Source: Streptococcus sanguinis
GTDB taxonomy: Bacteria > Bacillota > Bacilli > Lactobacillales > Streptococcaceae
Reading direction: 5' to 3'
Length of the DNA: 64,000 bases
Assembly (NCBI RefSeq): GCF_003943735.1
Contig: NZ_RJMV01000004.1
Span: 176,256-240,255 of the forward strand
Below, piece by piece: positions 45,854 through 56,949 of the stretch; position 1 is the first letter of the stretch; each line of letters opens with the position of its first letter. The notes below the pieces were generated by a model. It worked only from the letters and a program-made list of their open reading frames with translations, was not told the DNA's origin and ran no database searches. The position numbers and the translations under genes were made by a program.

Positions 45854-47198
45854 GCTGACCTCCTAATACGCTTTGGAGAGCCTCCTGATAAAGACTGACG
45901 GGCACATCGTTGGCATGTCGACCTTGAGCTTGCAAGGCTGACCGCATCTGCTCGACACCAGATAAGGCTTCTTCCAAAGTTGATGCCAGTTGAGCTGGCT
46001 GGCTGCTGTCAAAAATATGCTGCTGGACAATGTAGTGCCTGTCATGCAGGGTCTGCTCAAAGCCTAGGATCAAGAGATTATTCTCAAAAGCCTTGCGCAC
46101 TGCCTGCAGAACCTGTCCGCCGTGATTGATATCCAGATAGATGTCTGATTCCAAGTAGAGCTGCTCAATTTGCTTGAGACTGGCATTTTGATAAAGAACA
46201 ACATTCTTGTAGGACAGCATAGACAAGAGCTTGGGCGACATTTCCGTGAGAGCTGCAATGCGAAAAACTATCTGCGGCAAGGCCTGAACCAAGGTCTCTA
46301 AGCCTTCAATCTGATCCGAATGAGTCAAGATTAAAGCATCTTTTCGTAGGTAGTTGTCCCGCTTGAAGTCATAATGATAGCCCAGATGCAGGAACTTCTG
46401 CTGCTGGTCAGCTGCAGCCAAACTCTTGGCCTTTTCATAGGTTGCCAAATCTGGAATGACAATGGTCTGCGCCCGCAGCTGACTATTTCCCAGAATCAGC
46501 TGCATATTGCCGGGCAGCTCGTCATACAGGGGCTCCTGCCAAAAGAGAATGTCCTGTCCAGCTCGACCCGTCAAGCTGTGAGAAACTAGGAAAGAATAGG
46601 CCAGCGAATTAAAGAGAATGTGATCCAAGTCAAAGTCTAGCCGTTCCAAGAAGAAACGGATAAAATCCACTCGGCTTTTAAAAATTCGCAAGGGCTCTTG
46701 GTCCAGAGTCAGGATGATGTCACCGGTGGCATGATTTTCCACGATACGCTCCTGGCCATCAGTGCTGTAGTAGGTCGTGTTGAAGGCTTCCTGACCTGAT
46801 TTATAGGCTGTTTTTGCAAAGCAGCGGCCTTGCTTATTATAGCGCTCACTCAGTCGCAGCTGGCCTTTTTTATCAAGCCAATCCACCTGCTTGACCAGCC
46901 GGCCCTTGGCCTGACTGGCATAGTGAATCCGTGCCCTTTCTTCCCCCATGTCACTGACACGCGCCGACTGATGGTCGCCTGTAATTTCCCAGAAAGGCGG
47001 CACTGGCACTTGATTGAAAAAGAGTGGGTGGTCTACTCCCTCTTCATCCCCTAGAAAATATGTATAGGGAGATATCATGTCGTCAGGCAGAAAGCCATTT
47101 GCCTCAATGACAATGGTCGGACAGTCATAGCCAGCTGCAAGGAGGGAATCATGCAGATCCTGGGTTTCCTGATTGTAATAATCAAAGAGCTGAATCAT
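45846..47198 (-). CDS. gtfB: GtfB, co-factor of the SRR O-GlcNAc transferase
   Basis: A 450-residue GT-B-fold partner of GtfA (Gtf2). The GtfA/GtfB complex puts the first GlcNAc on Ser/Thr of the adhesin repeats; GtfB stabilises GtfA and binds acceptor peptide, and lacks its own strong donor motif. Visible family stretches: LFDYYNQETQDLHDSLL, DLDHILFNSLAYSFLVS and, near the C-terminus, the YLDINHGG module. It overlaps gtfA by 17 bases. Confidence 0.92.
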   Translation of the reverse strand: MIQLFDYYNQETQDLHDSLLAAGYDCPTIVIEANGFLPDDMISPYTYFLGDEEGVDHPLFFNQVPVPPFWEITGDHQSARVSDMGEERARIHYASQAKGRLVKQVDWLDKKGQLRLSERYNKQGRCFAKTAYKSGQEAFNTTYYSTDGQERIVENHATGDIILTLDQEPLRIFKSRVDFIRFFLERLDFDLDHILFNSLAYSFLVSHSLTGRAGQDILFWQEPLYDELPGNMQLILGNSQLRAQTIVIPDLATYEKAKSLAAADQQQKFLHLGYHYDFKRDNYLRKDALILTHSDQIEGLETLVQALPQIVFRIAALTEMSPKLLSMLSYKNVVLYQNASLKQIEQLYLESDIYLDINHGGQVLQAVRKAFENNLLILGFEQTLHDRHYIVQQHIFDSSQPAQLASTLEEALSGVEQMRSALQAQGRHANDVPVSLYQEALQSVLGGQHG

Positions 47199-48702
47199 CT
47201 CTGACCTCCTTTAAAAGCTGGGACCAAGCCGCTTCAACCCGGTTGGTCAAATAATTCTCAGCCACTTGATAAGAGTGTTGGCTCATCTCCTGCTGGCGTC
47301 CTTGGCTAAAGAGAGCTACTATTTTCTCCACAAAAGCAGCAATAATCTGATCCTCGACCTGATTGGAACTGACTGGCAGCAGATAGCCATTTTTACCATC
47401 ATCAATAAAAGTCTGATTGCCATAGCGGACATCAAAGCCGATGAGGGGCAGACCTGATCCGACCGCTTCCATGAGAGTCAAACCAAAGCCTTCACTGGTT
47501 GAAGCTGTCAGATAAAGCTCATAGCCTGCATAAATCTGGCTCAAATCCGCATGCCCTTTAAGCCGAATGTAGTCCTGAGCTCCTGCTTCCTCAATCCTGC
47601 GGCGCAGCTTCTCCTCTTCGCCCCCCTTACCGTAAATATCCAGAGTCAGTTCAGGCAGCTGGGCTTGTGCTTGGACAGTCGCTGCCACTAGCCAATCGAT
47701 ATGCTTTTCCGTAGCGAGACGCGAAGCCGTAATCATGGAGAAAGGCTTGCGAGGATCTTTGGGATAAGTCAGCTGGTCCAGACTTCCCACCGGTATGGTG
47801 ACAATTTTGGGCTGCTTGTTCGAGTAATGCTGGAACTGCTGCTCTAGAATCGTTTTCTGAGCCTCTGTTGCCACGATGAAAAAGTCCACCTTGTCAGCAT
47901 TAGTAAACTGGTAGTCATAAAAATTATTCCAGAGAATGTAGTCGTCACTGCTGGCATTTTCACTAAAATGCTCCGCATGGACCACTACTCCCAGCTTAGC
48001 CTTCTGACTCTCCTCAAAGACAACCTGACCAATCCCTGTCTCCCTATCCAAGATGACCACATCATCTGCCTGAAGCTGCAAACATTGGAGAAAATAGCGG
48101 ACCAGCTCAGCCTTGGAATAGAAAATCCGATCTGGAAAGCGATAGAGCTCTTCCTGACCATCCTCTATCAGCATGTCATAGGCCACACTGCCGTCTTCAT
48201 GGTAGAAACGGCGCTGGTAGAGGGTTGCAGCATCATTGTGGGGTGCGAAGTATTCACTGGCATAGCGGACATAGGAGAAATAATCCTTGCGAATCAATCT
48301 CCCCCGCGAGACATACTCCACATGCTCCACAAAGTCCTGGTCTTCCTGCCGCAGATAGCAAGTGATAAACTGATCATCCTGCGGATAGAAATAACGGACA
48401 ATCTTGCCCTCTCTCTCCGAGCGCTCCGGCTGACCTGCGACTTGAGCCAGCACCTGGTCCAGCGTCACCGTCGTCGGTGCAATCTTGATATCAGTAAAAT
48501 AGTTATAAAGCCAGATAACTTCCTCATCCAGAAAACCAATATTTTCCGTCAGATGCTGGATATTATCCGCTAAAATCATATCCATAAAGATAAACTTAGC
48601 CGGCTGCTGGATCCTGCGCAGAAGCTGAGCCCGATAAGCTTGGGCGTATTCTACACCGCTGCTGGCCCAACCGATGCCTAAGTTGATGTTATATACTGTC
48701 AT
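47182..48702 (-). CDS. gtfA: GtfA, O-GlcNAc transferase for SRR adhesin
   Basis: A 506-residue GT4-type retaining glycosyltransferase (Gtf1), the catalytic half of the first glycosylation step. Signatures: MTVYNINLGIGWASSGVEYA (N-terminal acceptor loop), ASRLATEKHIDWLVAA, and the E-x7-E donor motif in SEGFGLTLMEAVGSGLP near the C-terminus. It starts 12 bases after secA2 and overlaps gtfB. The N-terminal add-on domain contacts the Ser/Thr-rich substrate, by homology. Confidence 0.95.
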   Translation of the reverse strand: MTVYNINLGIGWASSGVEYAQAYRAQLLRRIQQPAKFIFMDMILADNIQHLTENIGFLDEEVIWLYNYFTDIKIAPTTVTLDQVLAQVAGQPERSEREGKIVRYFYPQDDQFITCYLRQEDQDFVEHVEYVSRGRLIRKDYFSYVRYASEYFAPHNDAATLYQRRFYHEDGSVAYDMLIEDGQEELYRFPDRIFYSKAELVRYFLQCLQLQADDVVILDRETGIGQVVFEESQKAKLGVVVHAEHFSENASSDDYILWNNFYDYQFTNADKVDFFIVATEAQKTILEQQFQHYSNKQPKIVTIPVGSLDQLTYPKDPRKPFSMITASRLATEKHIDWLVAATVQAQAQLPELTLDIYGKGGEEEKLRRRIEEAGAQDYIRLKGHADLSQIYAGYELYLTASTSEGFGLTLMEAVGSGLPLIGFDVRYGNQTFIDDGKNGYLLPVSSNQVEDQIIAAFVEKIVALFSQGRQQEMSQHSYQVAENYLTNRVEAAWSQLLKEVRDDSAL

Positions 48703-48714
48703 ATTCTCCTCGTC

Positions 48715-51096
48715 TTACGGGAAGTACATGATGACTTCTCCTTTAGGGTTGAGTGCTAATTCACTCATCAAAAGATTCTTGACAATCTGCTGTTTCATGC
48801 GCTCCTTCATATATTCAAAGCCATCGTAAGCCTCTTGGTAGTATTCTACCAGAGGATTTTTCATAGAGAAATGCTGACCGCTCAAGGCTGTCTTGAGCTG
48901 CTGCAGATAGTCTACCTGCTCGACCCAGTTCTCATCAATAGCCTTGAGAACGGACACCCGCTGAAAATGGGTAAAGAGCTTGTCAGACTTGAGATAGGCT
49001 TTCTTTGCCTGCAATTCCTGCTCGGCAATATCCTGCAAGAGCTCTGCAATTTTCTCTGGCGAATAAATATCGAAATCATAAGGAATACGCTCAGCATGAT
49101 AGCTGAAATGGTCTAAGATAAAGCGATAGAGGTCAGCCCGTGTCGCATAGGACTGCTCATAGGCTGCCTGATGGATGACCTGACTAAGGACACGGTTGAT
49201 TTCCTCGTCAATCCGCTCTTCGGCTTGAATCAGACGGTTGCGCTCAGCATAGGTAATCTCCCGCTGAATCTTCATACACTGGGCATATTCCAGCGTCATC
49301 CGACGGGACATCTTGGCGCTGCTCTCGCTGGCTCTCTGTGCCTTGGCTACTAAGTGTCTAAAGCGGCGCTGCCCCAGCTGGACTGGATGCTGCTGAACTT
49401 CTTCAGTAGAGTAGTCCTTATAGAACTTCTTGAGCCAGTCTGGCCCCCACTTCCTGAGCAGGTCATCCTCTAGCGAGATGAAGAACTTACTAATCCCAGG
49501 ATCACCTTGGCGGCCGGAACGGCCACGAATCTGTAGGTCAATCCGCTGGTTCTCCATCCGTTCAGTACCAATCACCACGAGACCGCCCAAATCTGCGACA
49601 CCTGGTCCCAGCTTTATATCCGTACCGCGGCCGGCCATGGATGTAGCTACCGTCACCGCACCTTTCTGCCCAGACTCAGCGATGATCTGCGCCTCACGGG
49701 CCGCATTGTTGGCATTGAGCAAATTGTGGGCGATGCCTTCTCTCAGCAGTAGGGAAGAGTAAATCTCTGACATCTCAACTGAGCCAGTAAAAATCAAGAG
49801 CGGATTGCCTTGGGCATGGTAGTGCTTGACCTCGTCCAGAGAAGCAAAGACTTTTTCTGGCAGGGTCTGGTAAAGCTGGTCTGGCAAATCCTGTCTAATA
49901 ACTGGCTGGTTGGTCGGGATCTTGATGACAGACATGGAGTAAGTCTCCATAAACTCGCTCTCCACCACCTTGCCGGTTCCAGTCATACCAGAGATTTTCC
50001 GGAAGAGCCGGAAAAGATTCTGATAGGTAATGGAAGCCATGGCCCGCGTTTCCTCCGTCAGCTTGACATGCTCCTTGGCCTCAATAGCCTGGTGCTGGCC
50101 TCCCTGAAGCCGAGTCATTTCCAGCAGACGGCCGGTTGAGCGATCCAGAAGCACAACTTCTGCCTCTTTGTCACCCTGACGAACAACATAGTCCTTGTCC
50201 TTCTTGTAGAGCTTGTGAGCCCGCAAGGCTAGATTGAGGTGGCGGACCAACTCTTGATTTTCCTTGGAGAAAAGATGCTCCAAGTCAAGGAAAGACTCCG
50301 CCGCCAGAATACCTTTGGATGTCAGCCAGACTTCATTTTTCTCGTCATCGTAGTGATAATCCTCTTCTTCTTTCAGGGTAGTAATGAAAGTATCCAAAAT
50401 GGCATAGAAGTTAGACTGAACCCGAGGGGCACCAGAGATAACCAGAGGCGTCTGTGCGCTGTCCAAAAGGATGGAGTCAATCTCGTCTATGATGACATAG
50501 TTGAAAGGACTAAGGTATTGACTATCCTTATTCTCTGCTAGATTTTCAATCAGATAGTCAAAGCCCAAGGCACTATTGGTCGTATAGACAATATCTGCCT
50601 GATAAATCAGCCGCTTCTGCTTGGGAGTCAAATTTTCAGTCTCATCAGCTACCACCGCTGCCTCAATAGTCAACCCCAGAAAACGATAGACCTGCCCCAT
50701 TTCCTGAGCGTCCCTCAGAGCCAGATAGGTATTGGTGGTCACCAGCATAGCTCCTTGACCAGATAAGGCATTAAGATAGAGCGGCATGGTAGCCGTCAGA
50801 GTCTTGCCCTCCCCTGTAGCCATCTCAGCGACATTGCCCTCATGGAGAACAATCGCCCCCATGACCTGCACATCGTAGGGAAACATGCCCAGCACCCGCT
50901 TGTCCGCTTCCCGCACCACAGCATAAGCCTCCGGCAGTAAGTCGTCTAAAGTCTCACCTGCGGTCAGTCTCTTCTTAAATTCCTGAGTTTTCTTTCGCAG
51001 CTCAGCATCTGACAAGCCAGCCATTTCTGACTCAAAGCTTTTGACTTTGGCTAAGATTTTCTTTAAGCGCTGAATTTGAAAATGATTTTTAATCAT
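48715..51096 (-). CDS. secA2: Accessory Sec ATPase SecA2
   Basis: A 793-residue motor dedicated to SRR adhesin export. DEAD-motor signatures: [19 protein letters not shown] (Walker A), [19 protein letters not shown] (Walker B), [12 protein letters not shown], and [20 protein letters not shown] (motif VI, pattern). Shorter than canonical SecA (~840) and lacks the C-terminal zinc-binding Cys/His tail, as in SecA2 proteins of this group. The ATG overlaps the asp3 stop by eight bases. Confidence 0.97.
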   Translation of the reverse strand: MIKNHFQIQRLKKILAKVKSFESEMAGLSDAELRKKTQEFKKRLTAGETLDDLLPEAYAVVREADKRVLGMFPYDVQVMGAIVLHEGNVAEMATGEGKTLTATMPLYLNALSGQGAMLVTTNTYLALRDAQEMGQVYRFLGLTIEAAVVADETENLTPKQKRLIYQADIVYTTNSALGFDYLIENLAENKDSQYLSPFNYVIIDEIDSILLDSAQTPLVISGAPRVQSNFYAILDTFITTLKEEEDYHYDDEKNEVWLTSKGILAAESFLDLEHLFSKENQELVRHLNLALRAHKLYKKDKDYVVRQGDKEAEVVLLDRSTGRLLEMTRLQGGQHQAIEAKEHVKLTEETRAMASITYQNLFRLFRKISGMTGTGKVVESEFMETYSMSVIKIPTNQPVIRQDLPDQLYQTLPEKVFASLDEVKHYHAQGNPLLIFTGSVEMSEIYSSLLLREGIAHNLLNANNAAREAQIIAESGQKGAVTVATSMAGRGTDIKLGPGVADLGGLVVIGTERMENQRIDLQIRGRSGRQGDPGISKFFISLEDDLLRKWGPDWLKKFYKDYSTEEVQQHPVQLGQRRFRHLVAKAQRASESSAKMSRRMTLEYAQCMKIQREITYAERNRLIQAEERIDEEINRVLSQVIHQAAYEQSYATRADLYRFILDHFSYHAERIPYDFDIYSPEKIAELLQDIAEQELQAKKAYLKSDKLFTHFQRVSVLKAIDENWVEQVDYLQQLKTALSGQHFSMKNPLVEYYQEAYDGFEYMKERMKQQIVKNLLMSELALNPKGEVIMYFP

Positions 51097-51568
51097 CAGA
51101 CTCCTCTATGATTTGGTCAATGTTTAGGCAATGAAACTCTAAGGACTCAACTCCTGCACTCAGCAGCTGAACCTTATAGCTATAGGCTTCCTTTGGGTAG
51201 GTAAAGATCATACTCTCCGAGCGCTCCACTTGATTGCTGATTTCTTTCTCATAGCGGTCAAAGAAGATGATTTTCAGAAAGACGCTGGATTCAGGATAGG
51301 TGGTCATATCTCTAGACAGACAATAGCGAGCTCCCTTTTTGAGCAAGGGGAGAGCAGGCACCTGCCGGTCTCGCTGATAGTTCCATTTGGAAGACCATTC
51401 ATGGATGGTCTGGCCGGAGGCCATCAGTTTATTTTCAAAAAATATATGTGAAGGGGAATGAATGATAAGGGTAGTGCCATAAAGATAGGTAAAATCAATC
51501 ATAGTACTAGCCGCTGAAACCCCTCTCAGCTCTCCCCAGTATATACCCTTTCTTTTTTGAATGTTCAT
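51089..51568 (-). CDS. asp3: Accessory Sec protein Asp3
   Basis: A 159-residue protein required for SRR adhesin export; Asp3 binds Asp1, Asp2, SecA2 and the unglycosylated substrate, and has a beta-sandwich carbohydrate-binding-like fold by structure of homologues. The start at 51568 ([11 protein letters not shown]) is just before the asp2 stop (ATGA overlap), with GGGAGAAAG upstream. Stretches such as [19 protein letters not shown] and [20 protein letters not shown] fit beta strands. Confidence 0.92.
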   Translation of the reverse strand: MNIQKRKGIYWGELRGVSAASTMIDFTYLYGTTLIIHSPSHIFFENKLMASGQTIHEWSSKWNYQRDRQVPALPLLKKGARYCLSRDMTTYPESSVFLKIIFFDRYEKEISNQVERSESMIFTYPKEAYSYKVQLLSAGVESLEFHCLNIDQIIEESDD

Positions 51569-53094
51569 TTCTTTCTCCCAAATTCTTTTTCCAATATCAT
51601 TCGATAGTAATTCATGAACCAAGATATGGCTATAGTGGAGTCATCATTATGGCGGCCAGGGACACCTCTGCTAATCAGCTTGGCCTCAGTCAGATGAAGA
51701 GCTGCCACCAGGTCCTCATAGGCCGTCGGATCATAGTCCTCTTCTTTCATATAGGCGATACCAAAGGTCGTCCGGCTGAAATCAGCCTTCTCAAACTTAC
51801 GCCAGTAGCGTTGATTCAACTCCTCTACATGCTCCTTATCTTTGCCACCCGTGTGACGGTGAAGGACATCTAGAGCCGTCGGAAAGACCTTGGGCAGGCG
51901 TAAACGACCACGTTGGGCAATAGTCCCTAAATTTCCCAAGGGCTTGGACAAAACGATGGCTCGCGGACGAAACTCTGATCCGTAATAAACCGCACCGTAG
52001 GTTCCCATAGACATGCCCGATAGGATCAAATCACGCTCGGTAAAGCCCAGAAAATCTAAATGCTCTTGGATAATCTTATGAATACTGCTCTCCAGCTCCT
52101 GACTGCCCAGATAAAACATACCGCCATCCACGCGCGGATCTGAAAACAAGAGAAAAGGACAGCCCAGACTCCGCATCATCCCAAAGCCCTCGAAGCCTTC
52201 CGCCCGACGGTAACCAGAAAAATAAACAGCCAAAGGCGGCTTCAAATCACCCGGATAAAAGAAATAATTAATCTCCTGACGGTGGCTATCGCGAAAAATC
52301 TTTCCACCCAGAACATACTTACCAAACTCAAAGCGGGTCAGACGCTGATGCAGAGCGCCGACCTGAATCCGTCCCTCGCCTCTAGCCTCCAGACTGACGC
52401 CCAGATAGGAAGTAAAGTCATTGTCCAGAACCATGGATTCCCGCATATCCTCTTCTGCGAAAACAGTCTCGCGAGCAATGTCCGCAGTCGAGCCTTCTTG
52501 GATATTATAGAGACGCAACCGCAGCTCACAGCTGCCGGACTTTTCATACTCAAGCCAGAGCTCAACTGGATTGGAGGCATTGGCCACGACATTGTATTTC
52601 CAAGAGAGGACAGGCTGAAAGTCCTGACCAAAGTCACCTTCCAGCTCTAGATTTTCATATCCATTGTAGCAAATCTTGCCCCGAAAGCCGGGACTGACCA
52701 CCATATCGAGCGGTGTCATCTTATCGCCATACTGACCGGAAAAGAGAGCCTTGGACAGCTTGCGGACCAGGTCAGCTCGATCACCCATATCCGTTGGCTG
52801 AGCGCAGTGACGCTTGAGGAAATATTCAATATCCGCTTCCTGGGTTTCCTGTTCTTTGTCATAGAAAACCGTATGGGGGACAATCCTGTCTTCAATCATA
52901 AATAAATCCGGAATCAGACGCAGGTCATCAACCAAAATCGCATCGAACTTGGCAATCTTATCCATTTCCATGACCTTTTTAAGAGCCAGACTGGAATTTG
53001 GAAAGAAATAATACCAAGCCATATTGTCTGGAATGGCAAGCTCCTTGCTCCAGTCGCTTGAGCCAATCTGTAAGATTTTCAGCTTATTTTGCAT
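51565..53094 (-). CDS. asp2: Accessory Sec protein Asp2 (SRR acetyltransferase)
   Basis: A 509-residue protein with two roles: export with Asp1/Asp3 and O-acetylation of GlcNAc on the adhesin. The alpha/beta-hydrolase nucleophile elbow GMSMG (ILSGMSMGTYGAVYYG, Ser near 362) is intact, and the terminal GRHNDDSTI His/Asp region supplies the rest of the triad. The start at 53094 has AGGAGG upstream and overlaps the asp1 end by 11 bases. The central YNVVANASNPVELWLEY region fits the beta-rich domain. Confidence 0.94.
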   Translation of the reverse strand: MQNKLKILQIGSSDWSKELAIPDNMAWYYFFPNSSLALKKVMEMDKIAKFDAILVDDLRLIPDLFMIEDRIVPHTVFYDKEQETQEADIEYFLKRHCAQPTDMGDRADLVRKLSKALFSGQYGDKMTPLDMVVSPGFRGKICYNGYENLELEGDFGQDFQPVLSWKYNVVANASNPVELWLEYEKSGSCELRLRLYNIQEGSTADIARETVFAEEDMRESMVLDNDFTSYLGVSLEARGEGRIQVGALHQRLTRFEFGKYVLGGKIFRDSHRQEINYFFYPGDLKPPLAVYFSGYRRAEGFEGFGMMRSLGCPFLLFSDPRVDGGMFYLGSQELESSIHKIIQEHLDFLGFTERDLILSGMSMGTYGAVYYGSEFRPRAIVLSKPLGNLGTIAQRGRLRLPKVFPTALDVLHRHTGGKDKEHVEELNQRYWRKFEKADFSRTTFGIAYMKEEDYDPTAYEDLVAALHLTEAKLISRGVPGRHNDDSTIAISWFMNYYRMILEKEFGRKK

Positions 53095-54664
53095 TCTCAG
53101 CCTCCTTGAGCCACTGCTCCCACCGGCCAATCAGCTCCAGACCAGTATTATGATGGATTTTTTCAATAGAATAAATCAGGGCCTGGTTCCAATTTTTCAA
53201 ACCTTCCAAGTAATAATCTGCAGCAGTCGGAAGATCAGAGATAGAATCCAAGATATAGCCATTTTGCAGATGGGTCACATAGTCCGAGCCCACCAGATTG
53301 ATCTGCGGAATCCCAGCAGAAATCCCAGCAATCTGTGTATAGAGATTGGGCTGCTCACTTAGGTCAATGATTAACCGCGTATCGTCCAGCTCTTGAATCA
53401 AGCTGAGCTCGTCCGTGATATTCTTAATGGTGAAGCGGAGGTCCTGCTCCTGATTTTCCAGCAGGGCATTCTCAGCCTGCTCACTGCGACGGTAGTTCTT
53501 GACAAATTCATACCGATTCAGATATTCATCAATAACCTCCTGCACCTTGGTCTCCACCTTTTGGATTCCTTCCTGCCAAGCATTATAAACACCGATAGTC
53601 AGCTCTGTATCCGGATGCTTGGCCACATAGTGGAGAACCTTGAAGATGGCATAGTCATTAAGCCCTTCTTCCAGATTAATCTGATAAAAAATCTTGGATT
53701 CACGGCGGCGTTGGCTCTTGCCCAGCTGCAGACGGGTATCAAAAGGCGACAGGTAATGCACCTTCTGAGCCTGCCTAGGCAGGTAGCGCTGGATAGCCTT
53801 CTTGAAATCCATACGATCAGTCAAGACTAAATCTGCCTGCTGCAAATCTGCTTCTAGAGCTGACCAATCCACTGTATGATTGCGCTCGTGGAAAAAGCTG
53901 AGAATGATTTGAACATTCTTGGGCAATAAGCGCAAAATGGCTTGAGTGTATAAGGGATGCGTTGCTAGGACAAACCGGCTGTCCTCTCCTGCATTGCGCT
54001 CGATATAGTGTCCCAATTTCTCCAAGATTAAGTCCGGCATCCGCTCATACTCCAGCTTATCAAAGTCCAGTAAGTAAGCAGGGTTGACCTCTACCCGACT
54101 GTCGTCAGGCTTGAGATGCTCACGAATCCGCCAATCACCATCCGGCTGCAGGTAGTCCTGATAAAGGGGCTGCCCCTCTTCATAATAGGTGATACTGGAG
54201 ACAAAGCCCCGATCATCAAAGATATAAAATTTCTCCAGCTGGTCATCCTTGAAAAACTTGATGAAGCTGACAAAGCCTTCTACTCCAAACTCGACATGGG
54301 CATAGAGCTGTTCCTGCCTGCGAACCATGATTAGAAAGGGCGTATAGACAAACTCGCAGTCTGGTTCCCAGTCCAGATCCTTGATTTGCAAGACCTGCAT
54401 TTCTTTAGACTGGATTCCCTGAATCTCATCAAAGACCGAGTAATAGTCCGTCTCAAAAATATCCTGCCGATGCAAGAGATAGCGGGCATGTGGCATATAG
54501 GCTGGCAAAAGCAGCTGGACTGGCAGATTTTCACTTTGGAAAATCCGAATCTGATGAATCGAGTCATCAAACTCCAGTCGCTGCATGGAGCGATACCAAG
54601 GGACAATATCCCGGTGCCAAACCCGATCCCCACTGCCACTCCATGAAGGAATAAAGTAATACAT
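53084..54664 (-). CDS. asp1: Accessory Sec protein Asp1
   Basis: A 526-residue protein that, with Asp2 and Asp3, forms the complex that guides the SRR adhesin to SecA2/SecY2. The fold is GT-B-like without catalytic motifs in homologues; here WHRDIVPWYRSMQRLEFDDS at the N-terminus and LIIDLSEQPNLYTQIAGISA near the C-terminus are typical. It starts eight bases after secY2. Confidence 0.93.
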   Translation of the reverse strand: MYYFIPSWSGSGDRVWHRDIVPWYRSMQRLEFDDSIHQIRIFQSENLPVQLLLPAYMPHARYLLHRQDIFETDYYSVFDEIQGIQSKEMQVLQIKDLDWEPDCEFVYTPFLIMVRRQEQLYAHVEFGVEGFVSFIKFFKDDQLEKFYIFDDRGFVSSITYYEEGQPLYQDYLQPDGDWRIREHLKPDDSRVEVNPAYLLDFDKLEYERMPDLILEKLGHYIERNAGEDSRFVLATHPLYTQAILRLLPKNVQIILSFFHERNHTVDWSALEADLQQADLVLTDRMDFKKAIQRYLPRQAQKVHYLSPFDTRLQLGKSQRRRESKIFYQINLEEGLNDYAIFKVLHYVAKHPDTELTIGVYNAWQEGIQKVETKVQEVIDEYLNRYEFVKNYRRSEQAENALLENQEQDLRFTIKNITDELSLIQELDDTRLIIDLSEQPNLYTQIAGISAGIPQINLVGSDYVTHLQNGYILDSISDLPTAADYYLEGLKNWNQALIYSIEKIHHNTGLELIGRWEQWLKEAENAK

Positions 54665-54672
54665 AGTTTCTC

Positions 54673-55896
54673 CTACAACAATGAACGATAACGGTCATTA
54701 AGCGTCAAGGCATCCACCTCGTCCTTAATAGAAAAGACCATCCCGATAAAAATCATAAAAATCCCCGGAATCATGCTGAGCCGCAGATAGCGAATGTCCA
54801 GAAGCACCACCAACATAGGCAGGCCAGAAATCAGGATAAGATAGAAAGCCCCCACTAGAGCAAAATAGGTCACCAAACCATTGATATACCGGCGGGTTGC
54901 TGCTCCGGGATAAACATTTTCAATATACTCTCCACTCTTTTGCATCCGCTCAGCAATCTGGTCGCCACTGATATTGATAAAGGCGAAGGCCAGTGCCAGG
55001 ATGAAAATAGTCAGCAGATAGAGGATAAACCAAGCTGGACTTCCCATAGACAGCGCTTCTATCCACTGCTCAATCATCTGGTTGTTCGGCTGGAGAAAGT
55101 GGATAATCAAAAGGAAATACTGGGGAATGCTGACCAAGGTCATAGCGTACATAATCGGCATCCCACCAGCAGGATTCAGACGAATATCCAGATAAGAGTA
55201 TTTCTTGAAACGGTTATGGATATTGATCTTATTGACTGGAATCCGGTACTTGGAGCGCTCGACGGTCACAGCCAAATAGAGAAAGACTAGGCTGAAAACC
55301 AGCAGCAAGCCCAGCCAAAGAGATGAAATCTTCAGCTCTTGAATGGAATGCCAGATGTCCTGCGGAATGTAGGCAATCATGCTGGCCATGACAATCATGA
55401 TGGAGCCGCCAAGTCCCATAGCAGCATTCAAATCCGTCAGCCAGATGAGAAAGTAGGTTCCAGCCATCAAGACTAAGGGATCTAAGACGATAATCGTAGT
55501 CATATCCACCCCACCTGCTTCTTGCAGTGGCAAGTTTAGGACCAGTGCCACAGACTGTATCAAGGCAATGACCAAAGTCAGCAGCATCCGCCGCCTTTCC
55601 TGCACTTCCAGAGGGAGCTTACTCAAGCCTAGGCGCTTGGACACAGCAAACATCTGCCAGATCAGCATAGAGGACATCCAAGGAGACAGGCCGACAGAAA
55701 AGAGCGACATACTGCGCAGATTCCCCCCCATCAGGGCTGTCGCATAGTTCAAGGTCGTAGAGGTTCCGTCCATGGCAGCTGCCTTACTCATATCAACGAA
55801 AGGCAGGGTCAGCTTGGTTCCCAAGACATAGATAAATAAGAAAAATAAGGTCCACAGAAACTTCTTGATAATGACCGGTTTAAAAAATGACTTCAC
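54673..55896 (-). CDS. secY2: Accessory translocase channel SecY2
   Basis: A 407-residue channel protein, paralogue of SecY, with about ten TM segments. SecY-like blocks: [40 protein letters not shown] (kept here as [10 protein letters not shown]), [18 protein letters not shown], and [24 protein letters not shown] with [14 protein letters not shown] (cytoplasmic C5 region). It follows nss after 32 bases. Confidence 0.96.
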   Translation of the reverse strand: MKSFFKPVIIKKFLWTLFFLFIYVLGTKLTLPFVDMSKAAAMDGTSTTLNYATALMGGNLRSMSLFSVGLSPWMSSMLIWQMFAVSKRLGLSKLPLEVQERRRMLLTLVIALIQSVALVLNLPLQEAGGVDMTTIIVLDPLVLMAGTYFLIWLTDLNAAMGLGGSIMIVMASMIAYIPQDIWHSIQELKISSLWLGLLLVFSLVFLYLAVTVERSKYRIPVNKINIHNRFKKYSYLDIRLNPAGGMPIMYAMTLVSIPQYFLLIIHFLQPNNQMIEQWIEALSMGSPAWFILYLLTIFILALAFAFINISGDQIAERMQKSGEYIENVYPGAATRRYINGLVTYFALVGAFYLILISGLPMLVVLLDIRYLRLSMIPGIFMIFIGMVFSIKDEVDALTLNDRYRSLL

Positions 55897-55928
55897 ACTG
55901 ACTCCTCATGACGATGGCTGGAGGGACT

Positions 55929-56933
55929 CTAAGATAAGACTTCCATCACCGCATCTACTAAGACTTTCTTGCTAAAATAACCTTCCTTGAGCAAGAAAGA
56001 GAAATTTCTAACCCGCTCGACCATAGCCTGATACTCCTCGGCAGTCAGGCTTTCTACGATCCGACTGGCCTCTTCCAGACTGTCTACGACAAAGCCCAGA
56101 CCGCGCTCGCGAATCAGCTCTGCATTGGACAGGTAAGAAGGAACGATGACCGGAATCCCGGCTGCCAAATAGGTGGCAGACTTATGAGAGATATTAAGAC
56201 CGTAGTATTCCGGCTCGTCTGCTGGATTTTCCTCAACGCCCCAGACCAGACCCAGACCGCCCTTGGACAGCTCCAAGAGCAACTCTGGCCGGCTGACCCA
56301 GCCGCGATAGCTGACATTGGCCTCTGGATTTGACTTTTCTTCAGGCGAAAAAATCTCTAGCGGCATTGCATAAGACCAATTAATCAGATGTGGAAAACGC
56401 TCCACACTTCCTGCGAAATACAGCTTAGGCACAAACTGAGGCTGGTGCAGGGACAGATCATAAGGATGATCCCACATGCGCTGGACCAAAATCTTGTCCA
56501 CCGTCAGCCCCTCTGCCAGCAGCTTGTCCCGCATCTGCTCAGAAGGAACGATGACTACATCTGACTGATTGTACATATCGATATACTCTGGCATCAGATA
56601 GTAGTTTGACGGGAACATCAGTGGCGGTACATCATGGATAAAGGTAATCAGCTTGGCCTGCAAAATCTTGAGCTTGCTGATAAAGGCCTGGTCAAACTCC
56701 CGGCCATTCCAAGTCGGCGACTGATAGATAACCACATCGCCATAGCCTACACTAGCCATGATACCGTCCAGACGCCGACTGAGCTCCGACTGGCTATCGC
56801 TGTAAATATCGTAAAAGTAAAAACTCAGTTCATTAAAGCCCAGCTGCTTGGCTAGCTTGGTCACATCATTCTGGGCAATCAAGGCCGTACTCTGGCCAGA
56901 CATACCGTATAGATTGGTAATATTAACTTTCAT
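55929..56933 (-). CDS. nss: Nss/Gtf3 glucosyltransferase of the SRR glycosylation pathway
   Basis: A 334-residue GT-B transferase; the Gtf3/Nss family adds glucose (second sugar) to GlcNAc-modified SRR adhesins. Features: [81 protein letters not shown] (nucleotide-binding region; core [10 protein letters not shown]). It lies between gly and secY2, as in S. gordonii. The transferred sugar is by homology. Confidence 0.9.
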   Translation of the reverse strand: MKVNITNLYGMSGQSTALIAQNDVTKLAKQLGFNELSFYFYDIYSDSQSELSRRLDGIMASVGYGDVVIYQSPTWNGREFDQAFISKLKILQAKLITFIHDVPPLMFPSNYYLMPEYIDMYNQSDVVIVPSEQMRDKLLAEGLTVDKILVQRMWDHPYDLSLHQPQFVPKLYFAGSVERFPHLINWSYAMPLEIFSPEEKSNPEANVSYRGWVSRPELLLELSKGGLGLVWGVEENPADEPEYYGLNISHKSATYLAAGIPVIVPSYLSNAELIRERGLGFVVDSLEEASRIVESLTAEEYQAMVERVRNFSFLLKEGYFSKKVLVDAVMEVLS

Positions 56934-56949
56934 ATTCTTTTTCTAATCT

